From positions 65,961-129,960 of the forward strand of contig DATGMD010000062.1 in the NCBI GenBank assembly GCA_035293805.1: DNA of 64,000 nucleotides. The letters are read 5' to 3'. Both the position numbers and the translations under genes were made by a program. This document shows, piece by piece, positions 1 through 8,368 of the stretch; position 1 is the stretch's first letter; every line of letters begins with the position of its first letter. The notes below the pieces were generated by a model. The model was given only the letters and a program-made list of their open reading frames with translations. It was not told the origin of the DNA and ran no database searches. Origin of the DNA: JAJPHF01 sp035293805 (lineage in GTDB: Bacteria > Chloroflexota > UBA6077 > JAJPHF01).

Positions 1-1266
1 ACGAACGAGCGGCACAGCCGCCCAAGCCGCCCGGGCGGCGACGTCCCCGAGCGTCGCGATGCCCACGGCGGCCACGAGCATCAGCACCGGCTGGAGGATC
101 GCTTGCGTGTGGTACGGCACGACCCGGGCCGAGAACGTCATGCCGATGCCGAGTGCCAACGTGGCCACTAGGGCGACGGCGACCGGAACACGCACCCGCG
201 TTCGCCACAGCGGTCGCGGGACCAGCAGCGCCAGCCCGCCGAGCACCGTGAAGCCCAAGAGTGCGGGGCCATCCTGCTTGAGATACTCGGCCCACCATTC
301 CTGGGCCTTCTCGGCGTAGGTGACCTCGTGTCCGTAGACCTGCTCGGAGACGACGACGTTTGCCTGCGCCAGCGCCGCGTAGCTAGCGAGCATGTCGGGG
401 AGGTGCAGGACGAGCCGGCCGACGAGGTCCACTACGAGTGCGGGGAGGACCAGGCCAACCGCGCAGGCGAGCCCGGCGCGAATGATCTTCGCCTTGTCGG
501 GGCAGTAGACCAGCCAGGCGAGCCAGTAGGATGCGAGCAGCGGGCACACGAGATACAAGGCCGTGTAATGGGTGAGACAACCGATGGTGAGCAGCCCGCC
601 GGCGAGGCTCATTCGCAGGAGCAGTCCGCGCGTGAGCGGAGCCTGGCGCCAATCCAAGCCGAGCAGCATAGCGATACCGGGCAGCGCGAAGAGCAGTCCG
701 ACCAGTCGAGAGTCTAGCTCCGTGCTCCAGAAGACGAACAGCGGGTTCACCGCCAGCAGCGCCGTGGCGAGAAGGGCGATGGTCTGGCGACGGGTGACCA
801 CGCGGACCAGGCAGGCGTACAGCAGGAGTATGAGCGCGTGCAGGACTACGTTGTAAGCCATTAGGCCGCGGTAGAGCGCGACGTCCTGAGGCGGATAATC
901 CGGCAGTGTCAGGCCAGGTATGGCGAGCTGGAGCTTGAGCGGCAGATAGGAGAGCAAATAGAAGTAGAGGACGTTGACGTGGGCGCCGCTGAACGCGGCA
1001 CGCCAATCGTACACGGTATCGAGGCCGGTGCGGAAGACGATCCAGTAGTCGTCCCGGAAGGCACCGTAGTAGTACCAGAGGTCGCGACTAATGGTGGCTA
1101 GCCACGCGGTGATGACGGCGATGATGGGAAGCCAGCCAAGCGCGCGGCGCGCTGCCGCCACGTTCAGGCGCGGCAGGATGGCCGTCGCTGGTGTCCTGGC
1201 GAACTGGTATAGCTCGGTCGCTCCCTTCATGAGCCCGGCGTCGCCGTCCCTGAGCAGCGCCGCCAT
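1..1266 (-). CDS. Multi-spanning membrane protein, GT-C glycosyltransferase-like (3' end outside window)
   Basis: An open frame runs from an ATG at 1266 (alternative ATG at 1230) off the left edge of the window without a stop, so the C-terminus is missing. About 420 residues are visible. They contain roughly nine hydrophobic segments separated by short loops, and an acidic pair in 'FRDDYW' near residue 70 just after the first membrane segment. A DD or DE pair in the first large external loop after helix 1 is typical of GT-C-fold lipid-linked sugar transferases (PMT/ArnT/GtrII-like). The sugar and acceptor cannot be told. Codon use is slightly less GC-rich than in the genes that follow. No ribosome site clearly decides between the two starts. 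The assignment to membrane glycosyltransferases is inference from topology and the acidic pair. Confidence 0.7.
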   Translation of the reverse strand, partial: MAALLRDGDAGLMKGATELYQFARTPATAILPRLNVAAARRALGWLPIIAVITAWLATISRDLWYYYGAFRDDYWIVFRTGLDTVYDWRAAFSGAHVNVLYFYLLSYLPLKLQLAIPGLTLPDYPPQDVALYRGLMAYNVVLHALILLLYACLVRVVTRRQTIALLATALLAVNPLFVFWSTELDSRLVGLLFALPGIAMLLGLDWRQAPLTRGLLLRMSLAGGLLTIGCLTHYTALYLVCPLLASYWLAWLVYCPDKAKIIRAGLACAVGLVLPALVVDLVGRLVLHLPDMLASYAALAQANVVVSEQVYGHEVTYAEKAQEWWAEYLKQDGPALLGFTVLGGLALLVPRPLWRTRVRVPVAVALVATLALGIGMTFSARVVPYHTQAILQPVLMLVAAVGIATLGDVAARAAWAAVPLVR

Positions 1267-1671
1267 CGCGGCCAGAGGGCGGCACCCGCCGCCCGCCACA
1301 TGATCTTCATTACCCCCCTCTCGGCGCCTGCCAGGGCATCGCCCCCGATTGGCGCGCGCCCGCCCCCGGCGGCCGCCTCGGCGGTGCGGCCCTGGCCGCT
1401 GCCGCGAGACGTTCGCTCGCTGGCGACCGAATGCTACGATCTGCCGCGTCCGCCCCGCAACCGATTCGCGCGGCGCGTGCATGGGAGTCGGTCGCGCGTC
1501 GGCCGAGGCCGGAACGACCGACGCCGCTGCGTTGACGCGCGCGGCGGGCGCGCGTAGACTACCCCGGGCGCCGCGCGAGACGGGCGAAGCCCACGGCGCC
1601 CCGCCGACCCGGATCCGCCTCCGCCCCCTGCCGCTACATAACTTTCGACCGCTGGTGAGGAGCCGCCGACC
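1267..1671. other. Intergenic region, no gene seen
   Basis: This 405-bp very GC-rich stretch separates the divergently oriented membrane protein from the binding protein that starts at 1672. Frames open here are short and look random. It should hold promoters in both directions, but I see no convincing -35/-10 pair. Confidence 0.5.
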
Positions 1672-2655
1672 GTGAAGCTGCGAGTCGCCTACATGATGAA
1701 TCCCCGCCTCGCCCCGCTGCTGGATGGCACGGTCAAGGCCGAGGGCGTCGACCTGGAGTTCGAGCTGGGGCTCTCGTCGCACTGGTTCTATCACCACCTC
1801 ACCCGCAACGATTTCGACGTCTTCGAGTACTCCATCTCCGATTACCTGATCGTTCGCGACCGGCCCGAGCTACGCCACCTCGAATGGACCGCCCTTCCCG
1901 TCTTCTTGCTGAAGGCGTATCCGTCCCTGCACACGCACGTCAACGTGAACGCGGGCATCAGCAGCATGCGGGACCTCAAGGGCAAGCGCTTCGGGCTGCC
2001 CGACTACGAGATGACGGCCGGGCTCTGGATGCGCGCCATGATCAAGGAGCTGTACGGCATCCGGCCGCAGGATATCGAGTGGTACGTCGGGCGGCCGCGC
2101 GGCATGGGCCGCAGCCTGGAGCTGGGGCTCGACAAGCACCCGCCGACCGGCGTCTCGCTGAGCTGGCTGCCCGAGCCGGGCGCGATGCAGCGCATGCTGG
2201 AGGCCGGCGAGATTGACGCCGCGTTCCCGGGGACCGACATCCTGCTGACGGCCGGCCCGACGGTACGCTGGCTCTTCGAGGCCGACGCGGGCCGCGGCTT
2301 CTTTCAGGAGTTCTACGCGAAGACCGGCTTCCTGCCCTGTAACCACACGATCGTGGTGCAGCGCCGCATCCTGGAGCGCGACCCCTGGGTGGCGATGGCG
2401 CTCTACGAGGCGTTCGAGCGTTCGAAGCAGGAGTCCTACCGCCGCGCGCGCGAGGCGCAGAGCGCCTATCTGCTCTTCCCGGGCGACGACTTCGCGCAGC
2501 AAGCGGCGGTCTTCGGCGCCGATCCGTATCCGTCGGGCCTCGCCGCCAACCGCGCGATGCTCACAATGGCGGGCCAGGAATCGTTCGAGGAGGGCCTGAT
2601 CTCGCGGCCGCCCGACGTGGACAGCCTCTTCTGGGAGACGGTCCGGGGCACCTGA
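1672..2655 (+). CDS. Periplasmic-binding-fold protein related to 4,5-dihydroxyphthalate decarboxylase / NMT1-type binding proteins
   Basis: A 327-residue protein that starts at GTG 1672 behind GTGAGGA at 1655-1661. It opens with 'KLRVAYMMNPRLAPLLDG', has 'FDVFEYSISDYL' near residues 49-60 and 'MRDLKGKRFGLPDY' near 100-112. This is the pattern of type-2 periplasmic binding folds in the COG0715 / 4,5-dihydroxyphthalate decarboxylase group, where 'DLKGKRxG' begins the second lobe. There is no signal peptide or lipobox, so it is probably cytoplasmic. That fits the decarboxylase-like branch better than a transport receptor. The next gene encodes a Mo-hydroxylase subunit 55 bp downstream, suggesting a shared catabolic role on an aromatic or heterocyclic compound. 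The substrate is unknown. Family fold is well supported; catalysis is not. Confidence 0.75.
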   Translation: MKLRVAYMMNPRLAPLLDGTVKAEGVDLEFELGLSSHWFYHHLTRNDFDVFEYSISDYLIVRDRPELRHLEWTALPVFLLKAYPSLHTHVNVNAGISSMRDLKGKRFGLPDYEMTAGLWMRAMIKELYGIRPQDIEWYVGRPRGMGRSLELGLDKHPPTGVSLSWLPEPGAMQRMLEAGEIDAAFPGTDILLTAGPTVRWLFEADAGRGFFQEFYAKTGFLPCNHTIVVQRRILERDPWVAMALYEAFERSKQESYRRAREAQSAYLLFPGDDFAQQAAVFGADPYPSGLAANRAMLTMAGQESFEEGLISRPPDVDSLFWETVRGT

Positions 2656-2710
2656 CGCTCCGCGCGCTCCCTCCCATCCGGCAGCACACGCGGCACGTCG
2701 AGGAGGCGTC

Positions 2711-4954
2711 GTGGACGAGCCGAGCATCATCGGGGCCGCGCGGCCCCACGTCGAAGGCCCCGCCAAGGTGACGGGCGCCGAGCGCTACGCCGCGGACTAC
2801 ACGCCGCCGGGCACGCTCTGGGCGAAGGCGCTGCGCAGTCCCCTGCCCCACGCGCGCATCGTTAGCATCGACACACGGGCCGCCCTGGCGCTGCCGGGCG
2901 TGTACGCGGTCCTGACCGGCGCCGACCTGCCGCCCGATACGCGCGTCGGCCGGCAGATGCGTGACCTGCCGGTGCTGGCCGCCGAGCGCGTCCGCTTCGT
3001 GGGCGACAAGGTGGCGGCCGTCGCCGCCGTGGACCCGGACGTCGCCGAGGAGGCGCTCACCCGCATCGAGGTGGAGTACGAGGCGCTCCCCGCGGTCTTC
3101 GATCCGCTCGCGGCCATCGGCCCCGACGCGCCGCTGGTCCACGACCCGGCCACCGTCCGCGCCTGGGCCGTCCCCCACCAGACAGTGCCCGAGCTGCCGA
3201 ACACCTGCGCCTACGAGACCTGGCGGCGCGGCGACGTGGCGGCCGGGTTCGCGGCCGCCGACGTGGTGCTGGAGGAGACGTACCGCTGGCCGACCCAGCA
3301 CCAGGTCTACCTCGAGCCACACGCCTGTCTCGTCCAGCTCGCCGCCGACGGCCGCGTGCTCGTCTGGGCGTCGAACAAGGCGCCCTACCTGCTGCGCGGC
3401 TACCTGGCGGCCTGCCTGGGCCTGCCCGAGGAGCGCTTCGTCGTCCACGCGCTGCCGGTCGGCGGCGACTTCGGCGGCAAGGGCTCGGCCATGGACGTGC
3501 CCCTGGCCTACTTCCTCGCCCAGCGGACCGGGCGCCCCGTCAAGATGGTAATGACCTACACCGAGGAGCTGCTGGCGGGCAACCCGCGCCACGGCGCGGC
3601 CATCACCGTGAAGCTGGGCGCCACCCGCGACGGCCGGCTCACCGCCTGCCAGACGCGCATCCTGTACAACAGCGGCGCCTACGCGGCGTTCAAGCCCACC
3701 GACAACCTGATGCTGCGCGGGGCCGAGAAGGGCGCTGGGTCCTACGCCCTCCCCCACGTGCAGATCGACGCCTACATGGTCTACACGAACACCGTGCCCG
3801 CCGGACACATGCGCGCGCCCGGCATGCTCCAGGCGGTGTTCGGCATCGAGTCGCTCGTCGACGCCATGTGCCGGCGGCTCGGGATGGACCCGTTCGCCTT
3901 CCGGCGGCTGAACGTGGTGGGCGAGGGCGAGCTGTCGCCGGCGGGCGAGCGCTACCGCGAGGTGCGGGCGCTGGAGACGCTGGCCGCGGCGGAGGAAGCC
4001 TCGGGCTGGCGGCGCCCGAAGGCCGGCCCCTACGTGGGCCGGGGACTTGCGCTCACGAACAAGCACCCCCGCGGCGGCGGCCAGCACGCGCGGCTCGAGG
4101 TCGCGGCCGACGGCGCGGTGACGCTGGTGGTCGCCACGCCCGAGACGGGCACCGGCCTGCACACCGTGCTGCGCCAGATCGTCGCGGCCGAGCTGGGCCT
4201 CGCGGAGGACGCGATCGCCGTGCGGCTGGCCGACACGAGCGACTTCCCCTACGACGCCGGAGTGGGCGGCAGCCGCCTCACCCAGATGCTCGGCGCCGCC
4301 TGCCAGAGCTGCGCCCGGGCCGCCCGTGCGGCGGTGCTGCCCGTCGGCGTGGCCGTCGGCCCCGGCGGCATCGCGGCGCCACCCACTCCGGGGGCCGCGG
4401 GCTGGGCCGCGGCCGCGGCGCGGGCCGTCGCCGCGCACGGCGCTCCCCTCGTGTTCGACGCGGACTACCTGGCAGCGCCGTTCAATGGCCTCACGGCCTT
4501 CCACGCCCACGTGGCGGAGGTCGCGGTGGACCCCGAGACCGGCCAGGTCACCGTGCAGCGCCTGACCGCGGCCGCGGACGTGGGCCGCGTGCTGAACCCC
4601 CTGACGCACCAGGGGCAGATCGACGGCAATCTGGCCCAGGCGTTCAGCGCCACACTCATGGAAGAGCTAGACGTGACAGCCGGCGCGCCCACCACCCTGC
4701 ACCTGGGCGACTACAAGGTCGCCACGATGGCCGATCTACCGCCGCTCGTCACGGCGCTGGTCGAATCGCCGACCGGCCCCGGCCCCTACCACGCGAAGTC
4801 GGTCGGGGAGGGGCCGAACGCGCCCACCGCGGCGGCCATCGCCAACGCCGTCTACGACGCCTGCGGCGTACGCATCACCGACCTGCCGATCACCGCCGAC
4901 AAAGTCTGGCGCGCGCTCCAGTCCCGCGAGCCGCGAGCCACCTCTGGACAGTGA
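2711..4954 (+). CDS. Molybdenum hydroxylase large subunit (xanthine dehydrogenase / CO-dehydrogenase CoxL family)
   Basis: A 747-residue molybdopterin-binding subunit. GTG 2711 follows a full AGGAGG at 2701-2706. The a/b-hammerhead domain fills about residues 10-125, followed by the Mo-binding domain with the hallmark 'GGDFGGK' at 251-257. 'GHMRAPG' carries the conserved arginine loop, and 'VGEGPNAP' places the expected catalytic base at Glu700. The length is typical for stand-alone large subunits. Members of this family hydroxylate aldehydes, purines, nicotinate-like heterocycles or CO. The CO-dehydrogenase active-site loop 'AYRCSFR' is not visible, so CO oxidation is unlikely. No FAD (CoxM-like) or 2Fe-2S (CoxS-like) partner gene is adjacent, which is unusual because the enzyme needs both. 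It probably forms a transcription unit with the gene at 1672. Confidence 0.85.
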   Translation: MDEPSIIGAARPHVEGPAKVTGAERYAADYTPPGTLWAKALRSPLPHARIVSIDTRAALALPGVYAVLTGADLPPDTRVGRQMRDLPVLAAERVRFVGDKVAAVAAVDPDVAEEALTRIEVEYEALPAVFDPLAAIGPDAPLVHDPATVRAWAVPHQTVPELPNTCAYETWRRGDVAAGFAAADVVLEETYRWPTQHQVYLEPHACLVQLAADGRVLVWASNKAPYLLRGYLAACLGLPEERFVVHALPVGGDFGGKGSAMDVPLAYFLAQRTGRPVKMVMTYTEELLAGNPRHGAAITVKLGATRDGRLTACQTRILYNSGAYAAFKPTDNLMLRGAEKGAGSYALPHVQIDAYMVYTNTVPAGHMRAPGMLQAVFGIESLVDAMCRRLGMDPFAFRRLNVVGEGELSPAGERYREVRALETLAAAEEASGWRRPKAGPYVGRGLALTNKHPRGGGQHARLEVAADGAVTLVVATPETGTGLHTVLRQIVAAELGLAEDAIAVRLADTSDFPYDAGVGGSRLTQMLGAACQSCARAARAAVLPVGVAVGPGGIAAPPTPGAAGWAAAAARAVAAHGAPLVFDADYLAAPFNGLTAFHAHVAEVAVDPETGQVTVQRLTAAADVGRVLNPLTHQGQIDGNLAQAFSATLMEELDVTAGAPTTLHLGDYKVATMADLPPLVTALVESPTGPGPYHAKSVGEGPNAPTAAAIANAVYDACGVRITDLPITADKVWRALQSREPRATSGQ

Positions 4955-4999
4955 GGCCGAGTCTATGGCATAGTTCGCTGGCTCTGCCTGGGGTATGGT

Positions 5000-5368
5000 A
5001 TGCGCGGCTGCTTCTGGTTGGTTCTGCTCGCCCTGTTCGTCAGTCTAGGGCTTGTCGCGGATTCGCTCTGGACGGATACGACGACTGCGCGCGCTGGTGA
5101 GCTTATCGGCGTGGCGGACGATATCGACCGGGACGACCCAACCGCCGCGAATTCTTCCGAGCCCGCTGCCATATCATCTGCGGACCTCCTCTCTCCGGTT
5201 GGTCCGCTAGCCCCGGGAGACGTCCCCAGACTCTCTCGCGCGCCGAGCTTTCCTGAGGCTGCTCCTACTCGGCAGCCGATTCATAGCACCCAGTCCCTGC
5301 TTGCAGGCGGGCGCCAACCACAAGCCTCCCCCAGCCGCTCCGCCACCGCCACCCCCCTGCGCTGCTAG
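5000..5368 (+). CDS. Small putative exported or membrane-anchored protein, unknown
   Basis: A 122-residue frame from ATG 5000. The first 25 residues ('MRGCFWLVLLALFVSLGLVA') form one hydrophobic segment compatible with a signal peptide or anchor. The rest is polar, rich in Ser, Pro, Ala and Thr, and likely unstructured outside the membrane. The codon composition is less GC-rich than in the preceding Mo-hydroxylase gene and resembles the next four genes, so this may be the left edge of the low-GC island. The ribosome site is weak, and I do not recognise the family. It may be spurious; the strongest support is the signal-like N-terminus and the shared composition. Confidence 0.45.
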   Translation: MRGCFWLVLLALFVSLGLVADSLWTDTTTARAGELIGVADDIDRDDPTAANSSEPAAISSADLLSPVGPLAPGDVPRLSRAPSFPEAAPTRQPIHSTQSLLAGGRQPQASPSRSATATPLRC

Positions 5369-5471
5369 TCCAGTTCACCTCCCAGCAGCCAACTCGCCTA
5401 CTACCTGTGCTGTGCTGGTGCTCGTCCTTGTACTCGGAGCACCACCCAGGCTACCAGTATGAGGTGAACGA

Positions 5472-6203
5472 ATGTCATCCTACGTTCCCCGTGCTCCTCG
5501 CGCCACGCGCAACGATCACTCCCGGCCGCATGCAGTGACGGCCACGGCTCACCGCAGCCAGTCACCAATCCGCGTGGTCATCGTCGACGATGATCGTCTG
5601 TTGCTAGAACTGATGCAGGCCCGACTGGTGTGCGTTGCTGACGTCGAAGTGGTCGGCACCGCCGAGGACGGCGCCGCCGCACTAGCTGTCATGCAGCAGT
5701 GCCGACCAGATGTCCTTATCCTTGACCTGTGCTTGCCAGGAATGGATGGTGTCGAAGTCGCTCGGCGGGTGCTTGCATCCTTCCCCCAAGTAGCGATCCT
5801 CGTCGTGACTGCCTTCGGCCACTTCTGGGACTATCGTGCCCTCCTACGGATCGGTGTACATGGCTATCTCTCCAAGACCGCCTCTACAAACGACCTCCTT
5901 CTGGCCCTGAATAGCGTGGCCCAGGGACAGAGAATTATGCCGGGAGTACACCCCCTACCACACAAGGAGCGCGAGACGATTAGCCTAACGATCCGAGAGC
6001 TCGACGTGCTGAAACTCCTAGCTGCTGGCCAGCGCAACGCGGAGATTGCTGATACTCTCTGCATCGCAATCAAGACCGTAGAGGACCACATAAGACACCT
6101 GTTCGCTAAACTTGAAGCACGCTCACGTACAGAGGTTGTCCTTAAGGCCCAGCAACAAGGCTTGCCACTGCATATGCCACGAAGCATGCCCAACACACCA
6201 TAG
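5472..6203 (+). CDS. NarL/FixJ-family response regulator (REC + LuxR-type HTH)
   Basis: A 243-residue two-domain regulator. The receiver domain spans about residues 34-150: acidic pocket Asp39-Asp41 ('VIVDDD'), phospho-acceptor Asp85 in 'LILDLCLPGMDG', Thr113 and Lys135. The C-terminal LuxR/GerE helix-turn-helix covers about 172-225, with 'LTIRELDVLKLLAAG' and recognition helix 'IAIKTVEDHIRHL'. The ~33 residues before the receiver are polar and non-conserved, so a later start is possible. It should bind DNA as a dimer on phosphorylation. No sensor kinase is encoded nearby, so it is an orphan. It is followed by three secreted-protein genes on the same strand with similar base composition, and those are its most obvious candidate targets (inference). 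Confidence 0.92.
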   Translation: MSSYVPRAPRATRNDHSRPHAVTATAHRSQSPIRVVIVDDDRLLLELMQARLVCVADVEVVGTAEDGAAALAVMQQCRPDVLILDLCLPGMDGVEVARRVLASFPQVAILVVTAFGHFWDYRALLRIGVHGYLSKTASTNDLLLALNSVAQGQRIMPGVHPLPHKERETISLTIRELDVLKLLAAGQRNAEIADTLCIAIKTVEDHIRHLFAKLEARSRTEVVLKAQQQGLPLHMPRSMPNTP

Positions 6204-6772
6204 TCTTGCCGGCGCGCCCCGGGCGCTCTCCGCGGTTGGTATAGGTCGCTCGGACGACGTTCTCCTCGGTGAAGCCCCGCCTCCACCACGCCGGCAATCC
6301 AAGTCAGGGTTTACCTTGGATCACAACCAGGGGTTTCCACGATTGTGCGTGCCAGCCACTGGTTGTAGAGTGACGTAGCAGGATGCCGTTAAGATGGGCC
6401 TAACCAAATGCTGGGGGAGATCCTGTGCTTAGACTAGGTCTTCCGGACGAGACGGTCCGGCGTGTATGTTCCTGCCTATCAAGTGGCTAGCCCCGTTGGT
6501 TGTCATTTTGAGCAAGCAACTTCAGCTCCCAGTTGGGGTGGGCGCCATTCACCTCGGCATCCTAAAAGGTGTGATATCGCTATTGCGGACGGCCGGTTCC
6601 ACTGGTCGAGTAGCGGCACAGTGCTTGGACCGCCGTGCGCCCGTGGCCAGTTGATGTAACCCACATCCTGCTTCCTAGTCCAAAGGGTCCGTGGTTACCT
6701 GCTTAGCTCGCGTCCTGCTCCTCCCGTTCTCTTGCATAGCTAGCAGCCTGATCAGCGATAGGAGAGTACACG
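6204..6772 (+). other. Long leader/intergenic region before the secreted-protein genes
   Basis: A 569-bp non-coding stretch of lower GC than the chromosome around it. Two overlapping 62-65-codon frames near 6462-6659 lack ribosome sites and are not supported. A short inverted repeat (CCGGAC...GTCCGG) lies at about 6443-6459. The region is the natural place for promoters and operator sites of the downstream secreted proteins, but I cannot define them by eye. Confidence 0.4.
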
Positions 6773-7507
6773 ATGGTGTCCAAGTCTACCGTTCTCTCAC
6801 TAGTTGCCCTACTTCTACTAAGTGGCGTTGGGACCATTGCTGTAGTGGACGCGCAAACGTTCGCTCACGGGCAGCACTATACTGGCCCTCTGATGAATGG
6901 TGCTACTGGGCAATGGGCGGACAAGGCTACGTCCGATGCTCCCATCGGGAATTACCCCGGACTCTGGGCTGCAGCGCCGAACGGACTAACTGATGGGGCC
7001 ACTAAGCACGTCGAATCAGGTCCCCTTAAGATATGCCAGAACCCGGACGGCAGCCCGGGACCCTGTGGGTTCTATCCGTATGCTACGTTTAGGCTACCGG
7101 GTGTGCCGACGCAGTTCCGTGCGGATTGGAGCAAACCTCTCGCGCTGGGCGGCTACTACACCTTCCAGACAGTCAATACCGGGTACTACTCGAACCAATG
7201 GTGGCCGATGGTGTACTACGGTGGAGCATTCTATAATCTGGCCGCCCTATGGGGTTATTATGCGATAGATATGGGGCAGCCAGACTTCCAATACGTATCA
7301 TCTGGTGGCGACAGCGTATGCACTGGCTGCCCCATGGGATATCAATTCCAGCAGAACCACCAGTTCAGGAGAGGGCAAGATTTCGGAACCTACACGTGGA
7401 CACCATGGTGCAAAACCTATGACAACATCCAACCAGCTGGTTACGCCGTCCTGTACCCCGCTGTGCCATACTGCTACTCGGGAAACGGCTGGTACGCCTA
7501 CAACTAG
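6773..7507 (+). CDS. Secreted protein rich in Tyr, Trp and Gly, unknown family
   Basis: A 244-residue protein from ATG 6773 with GGAGAG at 6761-6766. Residues 1-27 form a clear Sec signal peptide (Lys, hydrophobic core, cleavage near 'VVDAQT'). The mature part is full of aromatics and glycine ('GYYSNQWWPMVYYGGAFYN') and contains six cysteines, two pairs of which are close ('CQNPDGSPGPC', 'CTGCP'), suggesting disulfides in an extracellular domain. I recognise no enzyme motif. It lies 35 bp upstream of another secreted-protein gene and may be co-transcribed with it. Composition could suit a surface carbohydrate-binding or coat protein, but that is speculation. Confidence 0.75.
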   Translation: MVSKSTVLSLVALLLLSGVGTIAVVDAQTFAHGQHYTGPLMNGATGQWADKATSDAPIGNYPGLWAAAPNGLTDGATKHVESGPLKICQNPDGSPGPCGFYPYATFRLPGVPTQFRADWSKPLALGGYYTFQTVNTGYYSNQWWPMVYYGGAFYNLAALWGYYAIDMGQPDFQYVSSGGDSVCTGCPMGYQFQQNHQFRRGQDFGTYTWTPWCKTYDNIQPAGYAVLYPAVPYCYSGNGWYAYN

Positions 7508-7542
7508 GCCACCCGTTCTGTGGGGACTAGAAAGGAGACGAT

Positions 7543-8259
7543 ATGCGTCGACATGTGCGGTTCTTCTTAGGTGCTGGCGCCTTGCTCAGTGCAATAACCT
7601 TCCTTAGCTACACGCAAGCACAGGTCCTACCAGGATCCAGACCGACCCAAGGCACCAACGCTGCCCCGCTCGGCTTTCACGATATATCGCCGGAGGAGAA
7701 AGTGCGGAGGGCGAGCACTGCGCCGAGCCAGGTAGCACAGTGGGCCCTTCGGGACGTGGGCAAGATCTACGGCGTAGCGAGCGGCACACCGCAAGTAGTC
7801 CTCTCTCGCCACGTTCGTGCATCGGAGCTCCCCACACTCGGCATCCCATTCGGTGCCGTTGTTGATGAGTCTCCTCCGTTGACTCTCGTGATTCTGCGCG
7901 GCGACTTCGATATGCACAAGGGACTGTTCGGGAGCCAGTATCACGGCAACTCGTCGCCTGAGCAGGCTAAGCTCACGCACGTCGCCCTGGTGTATGATCT
8001 CTGGGCCGGACTGCCTACTGCTGGGTACGGGTCTATCCACGGTGGGATGTTCAGACGGGCATTGAATGATCCGAGCTTGCCAAGCGATCCTCCAACTCAT
8101 CCGCAGCCGACAGCGAGCCCTCAGGATCGTATCATCGCTAACCCATCGATACCCCCTGGCCTGACCCCGGTGTCCGGTGCGCCTGCGACCTTACCGCCCA
8201 CGCCGAACACGCTAAGCGTCACGCCGACGCCAGCCAACACCAATAATCGCGCTCGGTAG
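7543..8259 (+). CDS. Secreted protein with Pro/Thr-rich C-terminal tail, unknown family
   Basis: A 238-residue protein from ATG 7543 after AAAGGAGA. Residues 1-26 are a Sec signal peptide with a likely cut after 'YTQAQ'. The middle (about 45-175) is a compact-looking domain with alternating hydrophobic strands ('PLTLVILRGDFDM', 'KLTHVALVYDLW'). From about residue 180 it becomes a Pro/Thr/Ser-rich tail containing 'TPVSGAPATLPPTP'. The same sentence occurs in the secreted protein encoded at 8369, so the two genes share a linker module. A hairpin terminator follows the stop codon. The function is unknown; the order suggests it works with its two secreted neighbours. Confidence 0.75.
   Translation: MRRHVRFFLGAGALLSAITFLSYTQAQVLPGSRPTQGTNAAPLGFHDISPEEKVRRASTAPSQVAQWALRDVGKIYGVASGTPQVVLSRHVRASELPTLGIPFGAVVDESPPLTLVILRGDFDMHKGLFGSQYHGNSSPEQAKLTHVALVYDLWAGLPTAGYGSIHGGMFRRALNDPSLPSDPPTHPQPTASPQDRIIANPSIPPGLTPVSGAPATLPPTPNTLSVTPTPANTNNRAR
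8154..8216 (+). repeat. Shared linker-coding repeat, copy 1 (copy 2 at about 8813-8872)
   Basis: The DNA coding for 'PPG-TPVSGAPATLPPTP' is repeated about 660 bp downstream in another gene. The two copies differ mainly at third codon positions. That indicates selection on the peptide after duplication or recombination of the linker. Confidence 0.6.
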
Positions 8260-8276
8260 CGCTGCGCCATGATCCC

Positions 8277-8312
8277 GAACTAGCCACCCTGCAGGGCGGC
8301 TAGTTCCTTATC
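8277..8312 (+). terminator. Hairpin terminator after the second secreted-protein gene
   Basis: A perfect 9-bp stem, GAACTAGCC / GGCTAGTTC (8277-8285 and 8298-8306), is extended inside by CCCTGCAGGG and followed by a T-rich tail (CTTATCATCTTC). It lies 18 bp after the stop at 8259 and before the ribosome site of the gene at 8369. It probably ends the transcript of the first two secreted proteins. Confidence 0.6.
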
Positions 8313-8368
8313 ATCTTCGCGTGGACAACAGTAGACGGGAGAGATCCAAACGACGGGAGACGTGACGG

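Noticed and set aside
2561..4609. A 682-codon open frame on the minus strand opposite the Mo-hydroxylase gene
   Set aside because: Its translation is low-complexity (Arg, Gly, His, Val) and without motifs, whereas the plus strand has a full enzyme. Very high GC at third codon positions removes stops from the opposite strand throughout this window.
2711..4954. Carbon monoxide dehydrogenase CoxL
   Set aside because: The Cu-binding cysteine loop of true CO dehydrogenases (AYRCSFR) is not present and no coxM/coxS neighbours exist; it is a general Mo-hydroxylase.
6462..6659. Two overlapping 62-65-codon frames in the low-GC leader region
   Set aside because: Neither has a ribosome site, both have random-looking sequence, and they exclude each other.
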